From contig JAUVIB010000003.1 in NCBI GenBank assembly GCA_030592985.1, forward strand, positions 1-27,155: DNA of 27,155 nucleotides. The letters are read 5' to 3'. A program made the position numbers and the translations under genes. Of this stretch, positions 16,758 through 25,553 are shown piece by piece. The DNA is from Calditrichaceae bacterium (GTDB lineage Bacteria > Calditrichota > Calditrichia > Calditrichales > Calditrichaceae). The first letter of the stretch is position 1, and every line of letters starts with the position of its first letter. The notes beneath the pieces were generated by a model, which made no database searches, had not been told where the DNA came from, and worked only from the letters and a program-made list of their open reading frames with translations.

Positions 16758-19700
16758 TTATTTATTTTTATATTTTCTTATAGCTGCATATTTTGCGGCA
16801 GCTATGGTTTCTCTATTAGCCTTCTCAGTTAATTTGCCTTTTGAAAGGTCTTCAACCAAAATATAACCGTTCATCAACAATAACTGGACAATCATATTAT
16901 TGATTATTGTCTCTTCACTGTAACCAGTGGCAATATATACTTTTTCACAATTGTCATAAAATTCTTCAGAGAAGTCGAGATTATTGGGCAACCACATTAA
17001 TTGTTCGTATGTTTCACTAAAATTATTCAGTTCAATATTAATATTTGGCGTTACCAATAGAGGACTGAATTTATACTGCTTTGGCAACGGTTTATAACTT
17101 TTCAATCGTGTGACGTCAACAGGCGTTTTTAAGTTGTCAAGTCTTACTAATTTAGCCTTACGCATCTCATTCATCTGATACAGGAAAAAGTTATATCGTT
17201 CAACTTCCAAACTCTTTTTATGATGTTTAAACAACCAGCCATAATGTTCATCAATATTCTTTTTAACAAGATTCTTAATTCTATAAATTTCAGGAGTTGT
17301 ATTTCGCACTTCCTGAACAAGTTTTATTAGTTCATTTGCTGCTTTTTGCGGTCCGGATATTTCTTTTCCCGATTTACCAAGATCTGTTGATAAAATAGCG
17401 CATTGAATATTTTTTCCTTTACCACTACCATTATCACCGCCCTTCAGCACTTTTATAAGATGATGACGAATTTTACGTTCAGACGCCTCATCAATAAAAG
17501 GATTTCCTGAAGGAGTGCTCGCAAGAGAATTGAATATTTGACTGAAAAATCCACGATCAATATTAAAAGTAATGGAGTTTTTCCTATTTTCTATATCATC
17601 TGCCCGTGCAATAAAACGGTTTTTTATTATATCAAATTTTACTCCACTTACAATATAGCGAATATTATCTCGGCTAAATTCTTTCTCTTTAAATATTTTA
17701 TTTACAACCTCTTCAATATCTATTTTATCGATCATTTTATATGAGGAAGCTAAATAATAGATACCTGTAGCGTTTTCTTTATTCCAGTCAAGCACATCAT
17801 CAAGATAATTACCGTGTTTATCCAAAATGTCCACAATATTCTTATCTGCAGTATAACGCAGAAGAGTTCTTTGAAAATTTGGATTATCTGAACTGGTTGC
17901 CTTCTCTTTACGTTCACCATGTGAATCGCGGTATAGCATGAAATTTTCTACGTTAGAATATTTCGTTATACCGGCTTCTGCCTTAGCTGAATTTTGAGCG
18001 GTTAAAATTATATCGATTTTAAACGGCATATGAATATCACAGAATCCGGAAATAGTGCTGCGGGAATTGAGATCGATCACATTACTATCAGCACTGCTTT
18101 CAAAGAGAGAACGATATGCTTTTATATACTGTGGATCGAAATCGGTTACACGGGAGAAATCTCCAACTTCAGTGCCAATACCATATAAATTCCCCTCTTG
18201 ATCAGGAAAAACATGAAGCATATCACCGGCAATTAGTTTAATAGATCTGATTCTCGCTAAATCTTTTCTAAGCCATTTAAGCATCATAGCTGCCAACATT
18301 TCCGATTTTCCAACGCCGCTGTCTCCACTAATCATGACACCAAATAAACTTCCATCTTCACCTTCTACAACAAAGAAAGAACCATGGACAGGAGCGCCGC
18401 CCATCTCTTTAACTTTTTCATTAAGCATCGTTAAACGGGGTTTTTTAATATCCCCAAAATAATCGACGGATTTTTTTAAAGGCGTAACAAAAGTTTTTAT
18501 ATTTCCGGTTGGTCCTTTAAGGTCAAAATAACCGATTTGCGGGTATGAAAGTACTTTTTCCGGAGCGCCGAGAAAAAGTATAATATCAGGCACGAACTCT
18601 TTAATCTCTTTTAAACTAACCGATTGCGGCTGAATTAAGCGATAATTGTCCGTTAAATATTTTAAATAAGATTTTTGAAATACATATAATTCATTTATAA
18701 GTCCCTGATTAACAATCCTGCAGCGATAATCATCTTCATCCATATTATCTACAAATTTTGCCATACGGTTAATAAAAAAATCCGATGTAGGACGGGTAGA
18801 CATATTTTTTATAAACTCTCGCGGTGATTGTCCATTATCGTTATTCAAATATTCAATAGGACTTAATCTGTCCAATTTATGGAAAGGATATTCTCGTTTT
18901 TTTGCATCAGTACTAATTCGGGTATGAGTTTGAACCGGTTGTTCTGCTGATATCACACCACATTTTCGCATTACATCATTAATCCATCTTAGTTTTCCGT
19001 TATCATAGGATTCTAATGGATTGCTTCGATTCGTAAATCCACGATAGATGGTAAAGCCGTGTTGAATCATTTCATTAAATGTTGAATTTTGAGGTAAATA
19101 CTGCAAATTAAGTAAGCGCATCAGAACATGGTTATAGCGGAAATAATATTCTGTCTGTTTAGATAGATTCATAAGGTTTGTCAGAAAAAGAATTACCTGA
19201 CGTGAAGTATCTATTATCTGATCTTTAGAAATTTTATAAAATTTCTTTTGAAAAATATCAAGATAGATTTCTCTAAGCATTTTGGGGAGTATATTTTCCG
19301 TAAAAAGTCGTGTATCTTGTTCAACATGGTCTTCCAATTGCTTTTGTAAAAGATTGGAAATGCCAAGCATCGATTGCGGAAGATTTACTTCCGTTTCTAG
19401 AAGATAAACATAAAGAAATTTTTCCCGGTAGGAGAGTGATTCAACCATTAAGCGTTTTTTTAAATCCATATAATAATATCCGCTAATTTTCTCTCCAAAC
19501 GGATGAGATTTAATTTCTTCACTTGATGAAATATTTGAAACTAAGCGGTCTATTGCGATTTCCAGGTTAAGCTCATTCAAAGATTTATTAGTTGTTTCCT
19601 CAAAAATATCAATCGATTTATTAAATAATTCCTCTATGGATGGTTCGTTTAACTCCTGCTCAAAGGGAAGATTAAAATGAAGCAGTAATTCCTTAATATA

Positions 19701-22700
19701 TTTCCGTAGGATGGCATTATATCCTTCTAACTTAGCTAAATCACCTGGTTCATCTTTTTCATTGGCATTTAAGACCAGCAGTTTCACCTTATTATCTGAA
19801 AAAAGTATTTGTTCAAGCTCGACCAATATTTCAATCATAATAAGTCGTTCATCGGTGTCATCAAGTAGATGAGATTCCGGCTGAAACTCTAATTTACTCG
19901 TTATGAATTTAAGAATAGAGGACTTACCGAATTGTGCTAAAACGGTATTGATGTCAAGATTTTGGATAGCAGGTATATTTTTATATATCTGCGGCAATAG
20001 GTTTTCATAAACTTTAGAAAAAGCTTTGCTATTAATAAATTCAACTAAATCCCGGCATTGACCAATATTTTCATAAAATTCAAATACTGCATTTTTGGAA
20101 TCACGAATTGAGTTTACTGTCACACCGGATGCTTTTGGGAATGGATGATATAATGTTTTTATTTGATTTATTCTTAAACTTTGAATTACCTGCTTTTCTG
20201 AATCTTTAATTAAATAATAATCGCTCAATATTTGCCTGACAAATTCATCGTCCGAGTCGGTTTGAAAAATAGTCTCTAAAATTTCATCTGTTTCAATATT
20301 CTTGTCAGATGTTGTTTTTATTTTATAGTATTTGTTCCAGTATTCAAAAAATATTTTAAGGGCATTTTCCAATTCGGCAGTAAATATTTCATAGCTCTTT
20401 TCACTACCATCTATATAGTCGCCAAGAGAAAAACGGACAAAACCGGTAGGGTAAGGTATAACAGCTAATCCTCGTTCTTCTGCAAGTTTTTGAGTGAATT
20501 TTTCAAGATCAAGATAGGATATAAAATCTTTTAAAACGATATTAAACAAATAAGCGCCGTCTGCATTTAAAAAGGTAACATTCTCTATTTCATTTTCTGC
20601 AATAACACGTTCGGCAAATTCTTTAGCTAAGATTAACCGTTTATTGGATTCGAAACGAAAAATACGATTGATACGAAAACGATTTAAATCGGCAACTATA
20701 TGTTTCTTGTAATAGCTAAAAAACGCTTCACCTTTATATTTAAAATCATCAGGTAATTCTAGTACATCAAGTTTATCTAATGAAGCAAGTTCGTCTAATA
20801 GAAAAATATGCAGAGGACTACCTTCAAAAAGAGATTCCCTTTGGATGTTTTTGCTTCTATTGGCTAACATCGCCGGCTGATTGTTTTTAATCTGTTTTTC
20901 AATAAAACTTTCAAGCTTTTTCTTGACTTTATGCCGTGATGCATCTTTGGGTAGGCTTTCATCAATTTCATGTTTAATTTTTCTAGCCTGCTCGGCCACC
21001 TCCAAAATATTGATCAATAAATAAAGAGAGTTTGAATTTCCGACACCGATATCAGTCTGCTCTTCAATATAATCATTCACATCCTTTTTCGCATCGGTTA
21101 CAGCTAAAGCACCGAGTCTGTCACCGGTTGCGCCTAGATTTTTAGTCGTAGACAAAGCGGCAACCATTGAAATGCGGGCATAAGTGGTGATATTATTGAT
21201 GATATAGTTGGAAATAGTCCGCCATTTAGGTTCTTCAATATTTTCATTTTTCACTGAATCATTATAAGCTTCATCCAAAAAAAGCGTAAATTGTGTGTTT
21301 GAAATAAATTTTAAAAATTTAATTAGTGAAACATCATTAAAATCAGTAAACCCTGTGGGATTTGACGGGTCATTGACCAAAATCGTTGAATTTGTACAAA
21401 AATGATCCCAAATAGCACCCGTTTCGTCAAAAAGTTGAAACGAACTTTTTAGCCGGTCTAATTTGATCAGGAAACGTTCATAATCAATCCGTCCCTCTTC
21501 GTTAAGTTCAATTTCAATATCAAATGGGTTAATATCAAATTTCTCAATGGGTAGCAGATCTTTATATTCCCAGGCTGCTTGCTGATTAAGAAAAATAAAA
21601 GGTTTAACTTCGAACCGGTTCAAGACCACGTCTCTGATAATCATTTGTGCATCATCAGAAATGGATGTTTTTTCCAGGTTGCCGAGGCCGGCGATAAATT
21701 CCTTTATAATTTTCTGTTCAGCTTTAGATTTTTGATTGTATTTCGCTTCTATTCCAAGATCAATTAACAGATTACGAAAACGCCCTTTATTATTTGCTTC
21801 ATTTTCTACTTTTGTAATGTACTCTTTGTATTTCTCTAAAAATAGATTAACACCAAAGTTTTTATGGAAATGATTATGAAGGGTTCGTTCGTAATTATCG
21901 GGGAGAATATCAAGGATTACATGGCAGCGGTCGATAATTTCCGCTTTAATCTCTTTCTGTTTCTTTTGTAATAGGTATTCTCCGTATGTTTTAATTTGGT
22001 TTCGGCCTCCACCCTCAACAATGGTAGAAATATATATATCGCTGCTACCCTGATAAAAGTAGTCACGCATTCTATTCTCAAATTCTTCAAGTAGTAGTTT
22101 ATTAACTTCCACCCGAGTATCAGGGTCTGTTATTCGTTCAATAAAATAGAGATAGGCCGTTAATTTAGATAAAATATATTTATCAATAATGATCTGCCGG
22201 GCAAATTCATCAAATTTATACAAAATAATATCTTGCTTAGGGTTATTTGACTCGGCAAGCTGTTCAATTTTTAACTGGTTTAATTCTTTTTCATAATCTT
22301 TAATTTTATCTTCAGCAGCAAGGCGGAATTTAGTTATATTTTTTGAATTCACCTTTTCCAGTATTGGACGCAGGTTGAATTGAGTATTAGCAGGCGCCCC
22401 AAGTTTTTTATTGTGAACTTTATTGAGGATATTTATTATATCATTATGAAAAGCAAAGACTAAACACGTATTGGAAATTTTTGATTCTGGAGAATCATCA
22501 ATAAATATTATGCGTGTTAATAAAGGGAACCATTTTGCATCATTAAACGGATTTCGACGCATATGTTTCGTTTTGACCACAAAAATACTCGTAGTATCTT
22601 CCTTGATCTGTTCATAAACATCATCCGGATTGTTAAAATCAATAACACGAACAACTTCTTTTCCGAATATTTCGTCTATTATTAATTTTATGGCCGTTTC

Positions 22701-23408
22701 AGCCTGGCCGGATACAAAAGACTTTATAAAACCATTTAATCCTTTAAAATTTATCGTGGATTCCGTACGCGCAAGAAATGCATTTTTTTCGGCCTGAGTT
22801 GTATAATGGGTACTTTGAATGACCATTTGATCTAATACATCAAGCAGATAATTCCATTGTGCCTCTTCAACATTACCCTTTATGCCGATAATATCTCGAA
22901 ATTTGCGTAATTCATTTACATTATCACCAAGGAATATTTTATACAAAAAGTCAATCATTGATTGTGTTACCGGCGGCGTTCCTATAGAAAAATCATGACT
23001 TTTAAGAATATTACTTATTTGTATCTTTTGATTTTCATCGATTAATTCAATATCCATTAAATGTGTTAAGCGGCCGATAAATGATTGTCGCTTGCTGCTA
23101 TACTCATATGCTTTAGAATTTTCATGGGGAAATATCATTAGTGATACATCGATATAACCGGGAATAGCTTCTTTTAACTCAAGAAGTTTTTTATTGATTT
23201 CTAATAACTGGCGTGCAGGATCATCAGGTTCCTCATAGCACAATCTTACAAAATTCGTTAATATTTCAAATATACGGTCTGGTAAAAAGTTATCAGCACC
23301 TTCACCTAATGATTCATAGAGATTAATAAATCCCAAAGCATCTGAATTTAACTTTAATTTCAACTTATCTAATATTTGCATTTTTCCAAGTCTTGTTTGG
23401 TGATACAT
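16758..23408 (-). CDS. giant multidomain protein with an aminotransferase-like PLP domain and an HPr kinase/PEPCK-like P-loop domain
   Basis: I do not recognise this protein as a known family. Starts are possible at TTG 23420, ATG 23408 (chosen, 2216 residues) or ATG 23381; none has a strong ribosome site. Residues below count from the TTG (subtract 4 for the chosen start). No signal peptide or membrane helix is apparent. Residues 1-460 are mostly helical and unassigned. About 460-1030 looks like a fold-type I PLP aminotransferase: SNPTG (686-690), DEAY (716-719), STTKNLGATGDRLG with the Schiff-base lysine K760 and R768, and VIPYPTGFVRFSLGDY with the carboxylate-binding R996. A charged helical insertion (about 805-915) lies between lysine and arginine. 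1040-1600 is helical and unassigned. About 1675-1905 has VHGSFFVVEG followed by MISGDSGVGKSE (Walker A, K1705) and IKLIAGDML, like HPr kinase or PEP carboxykinase. 1910-2220 is unassigned. The frame is intact. The gene is single, convergent with dodecin and divergent from rny. Confidence 0.9.
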   Translation of the reverse strand: MYHQTRLGKMQILDKLKLKLNSDALGFINLYESLGEGADNFLPDRIFEILTNFVRLCYEEPDDPARQLLEINKKLLELKEAIPGYIDVSLMIFPHENSKAYEYSSKRQSFIGRLTHLMDIELIDENQKIQISNILKSHDFSIGTPPVTQSMIDFLYKIFLGDNVNELRKFRDIIGIKGNVEEAQWNYLLDVLDQMVIQSTHYTTQAEKNAFLARTESTINFKGLNGFIKSFVSGQAETAIKLIIDEIFGKEVVRVIDFNNPDDVYEQIKEDTTSIFVVKTKHMRRNPFNDAKWFPLLTRIIFIDDSPESKISNTCLVFAFHNDIINILNKVHNKKLGAPANTQFNLRPILEKVNSKNITKFRLAAEDKIKDYEKELNQLKIEQLAESNNPKQDIILYKFDEFARQIIIDKYILSKLTAYLYFIERITDPDTRVEVNKLLLEEFENRMRDYFYQGSSDIYISTIVEGGGRNQIKTYGEYLLQKKQKEIKAEIIDRCHVILDILPDNYERTLHNHFHKNFGVNLFLEKYKEYITKVENEANNKGRFRNLLIDLGIEAKYNQKSKAEQKIIKEFIAGLGNLEKTSISDDAQMIIRDVVLNRFEVKPFIFLNQQAAWEYKDLLPIEKFDINPFDIEIELNEEGRIDYERFLIKLDRLKSSFQLFDETGAIWDHFCTNSTILVNDPSNPTGFTDFNDVSLIKFLKFISNTQFTLFLDEAYNDSVKNENIEEPKWRTISNYIINNITTYARISMVAALSTTKNLGATGDRLGALAVTDAKKDVNDYIEEQTDIGVGNSNSLYLLINILEVAEQARKIKHEIDESLPKDASRHKVKKKLESFIEKQIKNNQPAMLANRSKNIQRESLFEGSPLHIFLLDELASLDKLDVLELPDDFKYKGEAFFSYYKKHIVADLNRFRINRIFRFESNKRLILAKEFAERVIAENEIENVTFLNADGAYLFNIVLKDFISYLDLEKFTQKLAEERGLAVIPYPTGFVRFSLGDYIDGSEKSYEIFTAELENALKIFFEYWNKYYKIKTTSDKNIETDEILETIFQTDSDDEFVRQILSDYYLIKDSEKQVIQSLRINQIKTLYHPFPKASGVTVNSIRDSKNAVFEFYENIGQCRDLVEFINSKAFSKVYENLLPQIYKNIPAIQNLDINTVLAQFGKSSILKFITSKLEFQPESHLLDDTDERLIMIEILVELEQILFSDNKVKLLVLNANEKDEPGDLAKLEGYNAILRKYIKELLLHFNLPFEQELNEPSIEELFNKSIDIFEETTNKSLNELNLEIAIDRLVSNISSSEEIKSHPFGEKISGYYYMDLKKRLMVESLSYREKFLYVYLLETEVNLPQSMLGISNLLQKQLEDHVEQDTRLFTENILPKMLREIYLDIFQKKFYKISKDQIIDTSRQVILFLTNLMNLSKQTEYYFRYNHVLMRLLNLQYLPQNSTFNEMIQHGFTIYRGFTNRSNPLESYDNGKLRWINDVMRKCGVISAEQPVQTHTRISTDAKKREYPFHKLDRLSPIEYLNNDNGQSPREFIKNMSTRPTSDFFINRMAKFVDNMDEDDYRCRIVNQGLINELYVFQKSYLKYLTDNYRLIQPQSVSLKEIKEFVPDIILFLGAPEKVLSYPQIGYFDLKGPTGNIKTFVTPLKKSVDYFGDIKKPRLTMLNEKVKEMGGAPVHGSFFVVEGEDGSLFGVMISGDSGVGKSEMLAAMMLKWLRKDLARIRSIKLIAGDMLHVFPDQEGNLYGIGTEVGDFSRVTDFDPQYIKAYRSLFESSADSNVIDLNSRSTISGFCDIHMPFKIDIILTAQNSAKAEAGITKYSNVENFMLYRDSHGERKEKATSSDNPNFQRTLLRYTADKNIVDILDKHGNYLDDVLDWNKENATGIYYLASSYKMIDKIDIEEVVNKIFKEKEFSRDNIRYIVSGVKFDIIKNRFIARADDIENRKNSITFNIDRGFFSQIFNSLASTPSGNPFIDEASERKIRHHLIKVLKGGDNGSGKGKNIQCAILSTDLGKSGKEISGPQKAANELIKLVQEVRNTTPEIYRIKNLVKKNIDEHYGWLFKHHKKSLEVERYNFFLYQMNEMRKAKLVRLDNLKTPVDVTRLKSYKPLPKQYKFSPLLVTPNINIELNNFSETYEQLMWLPNNLDFSEEFYDNCEKVYIATGYSEETIINNMIVQLLLMNGYILVEDLSKGKLTEKANRETIAAAKYAAIRKYKNK

Positions 23409-23654
23409 TTTTTTCTGCAAAGATATGATAATTAGGGCATATATTCAATTTTGATTGCAATAAATTAGTATTTTTTTAATTATTTTAGAAAAAATTAATA
23501 ATTTTTACCCATAATTATTTTACCATCATTGAAAGTATGACTTTATGTGGTTCTATTATCGTTTGCTATAGAATATGAAATTGATTATTTTAAACGTCTA
23601 TTCGTAATTAATGAATGTGTATGATATAAAGAAAAATATTGGAGTAAATAATAA
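23409..23654. promoter_or_regulatory. divergent intergenic region between the giant gene and rny
   Basis: This 246-base, very A+T-rich gap must carry promoters for both genes. For rny, TTGAAA near 23529-23534 has TATTAT about 19 bases downstream, a loose fit. For the giant gene, TTGAAT on the minus strand near 23450 has a weak TATCTT 17 bases on. GGAG at 23641-23644 is the rny ribosome site. No gene and no convincing hairpin was seen. Confidence 0.35.
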
Positions 23655-25241
23655 ATGTTTGATACTATACCTATTTTTTCGTTACTGATAAATTTAATTT
23701 TATTAGTTGCCGGTATCATAACCGGTTATGCAGTTTATCATTTAAAATTGTCTAAAATAAAAGAATCTACATCACAGATAATTGAGGAAGCAAGCACAAA
23801 AGCAGACAAAATAAACAAAGATAAATTGTATCAGTTTAAGGTTGAACTTCAGCATAAACGCTCAAGTTTTCAAAAAGAATTGCAAAGGAAAGAGGAAAAA
23901 TACTCCCAATTAGAATCGCAGTCGCTTAAAAAAGAAAAAGAACTGCGAAGGGAGGAAAACAAGATAAAAATAATGGAAGATAGAGTTAATATAAAAGAGA
24001 AGAAAATTAATGAACTGGAAGAGCTTTTATATGAAAAGAATAAAAATGTTGAAAATATCATTAGTAAACAAAATATTCAACTACAGAGAATCACAAATTT
24101 AACAATCGAAGAAGCAAAAAAACAACTTTTTACGAATCTCGAGAAGCAAACAAAACTCGAATCAATCCAGATCATGAAAGGAATTCGAGATGAAGCTAAG
24201 GAAAGCGCACAGCGCGAAGCTAAAGAGATTATTGCAAATGCCATCGAAAATATAGCTTATGAATTTACAATGGAGGCGACGCTCTCTACTGTAGAGCTTC
24301 CCAATGAACGATTCAAAGGAATGATTATCGGTAAAGAAGGAAAAAATATACGGGCCTTCGAAGAAGTAACCGGTGTTAAAGTTATTGTAGATGATACCCC
24401 GGAGCTGGTCGTGTTATCCGGCTTTGATCCTGTAGCAAGGGAAATTGCCAGGATTACGATGAAACTCCTTATTAAAGGTAAAAATATCAATTCAAAAAAT
24501 ATTCAGCAAATGTATCAAAAAGCTACTGCTGAAATACAGAGATCCATAAAAAAAGCAGCGGAAGATACATTAAATGAGTTGAAAATAACCCATGTACATC
24601 CTATTATGAAAGAAAATTTGGGCCGATTGCGCTACCGTTATAGCTACGGACAAAATATGCTTCAACATGCAAAAGAGGTTGCCTTGCTTACCGGATCGAT
24701 GGCGGCAGAACTTGGATTTCATGTTAAACTTGCCAAACGGGCAGGACTTTTTCATGATATTGGCAAAGCAATTAGTAATAGTGCAGAAGGGAGTCATGTA
24801 ACACTTGGTGTTGAAATTGCAGAAAAATGTAAAGAGCATAAAGTTGTTATTAACGCTATTTTGGCACATCATGAAGAAGCAGAACCGATATCTCCTATTT
24901 CAGTATTGGTTACAGCAGCAGATAAGATAAGTGGAAGTCGACCCGGTGCTCGACGAGACACCTTGGAAGTATACACAAAAAGAATTACAAACTTAGAAGA
25001 TATTGCCAATTCATTTGAAGGTGTTTCTAAGACGTATGCAATATCTGCCGGACGTGAAATCCGCGTGATTGTTGAGCCGGAACGTATTTCAGATGAAAAA
25101 GCAGAGTTACTTTCAACGGATATTGCTTCAAAAATTAGAAGCAGTATGGAATATCCGGGTCAAATAAAAGTATGTGTTATACGTCAGACAGTCAGCTCGA
25201 AATATACTGACGATTTTGATGATACTTCAGGATATGAATAA
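23655..25241 (+). CDS. rny: ribonuclease Y
   Basis: The 528-residue endoribonuclease starts mRNA decay at the membrane. An N-terminal transmembrane helix is at about 7-28, followed by a long charged coiled coil (about 32-200). The KH domain follows (about 212-272) with FKGMIIGKEGKNIRAFEEVTG, and then the HD domain with H338 (MLQHAKEVA), HD at 367-368 (GLFHDIGKA) and D423 (TAADKISGSRPGARRDTLE), the metal-binding set. Other family blocks are AILAHHEEAEP and IRVIVEPE. The usual C-terminal sequence ending VIR.T is followed by about 15 extra, mostly acidic residues. Length is near the family norm of about 520. It is divergent from the giant gene and has a GGAG ribosome site. Confidence 0.96.
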   Translation: MFDTIPIFSLLINLILLVAGIITGYAVYHLKLSKIKESTSQIIEEASTKADKINKDKLYQFKVELQHKRSSFQKELQRKEEKYSQLESQSLKKEKELRREENKIKIMEDRVNIKEKKINELEELLYEKNKNVENIISKQNIQLQRITNLTIEEAKKQLFTNLEKQTKLESIQIMKGIRDEAKESAQREAKEIIANAIENIAYEFTMEATLSTVELPNERFKGMIIGKEGKNIRAFEEVTGVKVIVDDTPELVVLSGFDPVAREIARITMKLLIKGKNINSKNIQQMYQKATAEIQRSIKKAAEDTLNELKITHVHPIMKENLGRLRYRYSYGQNMLQHAKEVALLTGSMAAELGFHVKLAKRAGLFHDIGKAISNSAEGSHVTLGVEIAEKCKEHKVVINAILAHHEEAEPISPISVLVTAADKISGSRPGARRDTLEVYTKRITNLEDIANSFEGVSKTYAISAGREIRVIVEPERISDEKAELLSTDIASKIRSSMEYPGQIKVCVIRQTVSSKYTDDFDDTSGYE

Positions 25242-25310
25242 TTTTTTTTTATAAGTCAATATCCATACTTTAAAAAATTTAAGTAATACCTAAGTTAGCA
25301 CTTATTATAA

Positions 25311-25509
25311 TAATTAGTGCCTGAACGAAAAGTCACATTTTTCGTCATTTCGACCATAGGGAGAAATCTTTAGCTTTAACGTTTACAATAATTTATAGAT
25401 TTCTCCGCGCCTTAAAATATTGGCGCCGTGCCCGCAAACGTTGGCAGGCGGGAGCAGGCGACTTCGCACGAAATGACATTTTCCTCACTTTCCGTTCAGA
25501 TACTAATTA
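25311..25509. repeat. palindromic intergenic repeat, copy 2, with an internal insertion
   Basis: This is a second copy of the 6006-6132 element in the same orientation, in the rny-def gap. Its core (25321-25499) is bounded by CTGAACG and CGTTCAG. Here the inverted ends extend outward to 25311-25333 and 25487-25509 (20 of 23 positions complementary, including a flanking TAATTAGT pair). Outside a 54-base insert the two copies differ at only a few positions. The copy fills most of the 312-base gap; the rest holds no gene, only the short leader of def. Confidence 0.85.
25406..25459. repeat. GC-rich 54-base insert nested in repeat copy 2
   Basis: These 54 bases are absent from copy 1, whose sequence resumes exactly on either side (TTTCTC before, GACTTCG after). 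The insert is far more GC-rich than its surroundings and contains its own inverted pairs, GCGCC with GGCGC and CCCGC with GCGGG, so it looks like a second small repeat that entered the first. Confidence 0.7.
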
Positions 25510-25553
25510 GGGTTCTTAATTAAGAATAAACAAAATATTTACAGAGTATAAAG

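Noticed and set aside
17403..17438. A second P-loop in the giant protein (GGDNGSGKGKN near residues 1994-2004)
   Set aside because: It resembles G....GK but lacks the Ser or Thr after the lysine and no hydrophobic strand leads into it; more likely a glycine-rich surface loop.
16758..23420. Anti-phage defence system or giant adhesin interpretation of the giant gene
   Set aside because: No nuclease, helicase, sensor or toxin motif and no repeat or export signal is visible, and the flanks are housekeeping genes, not a defence island.
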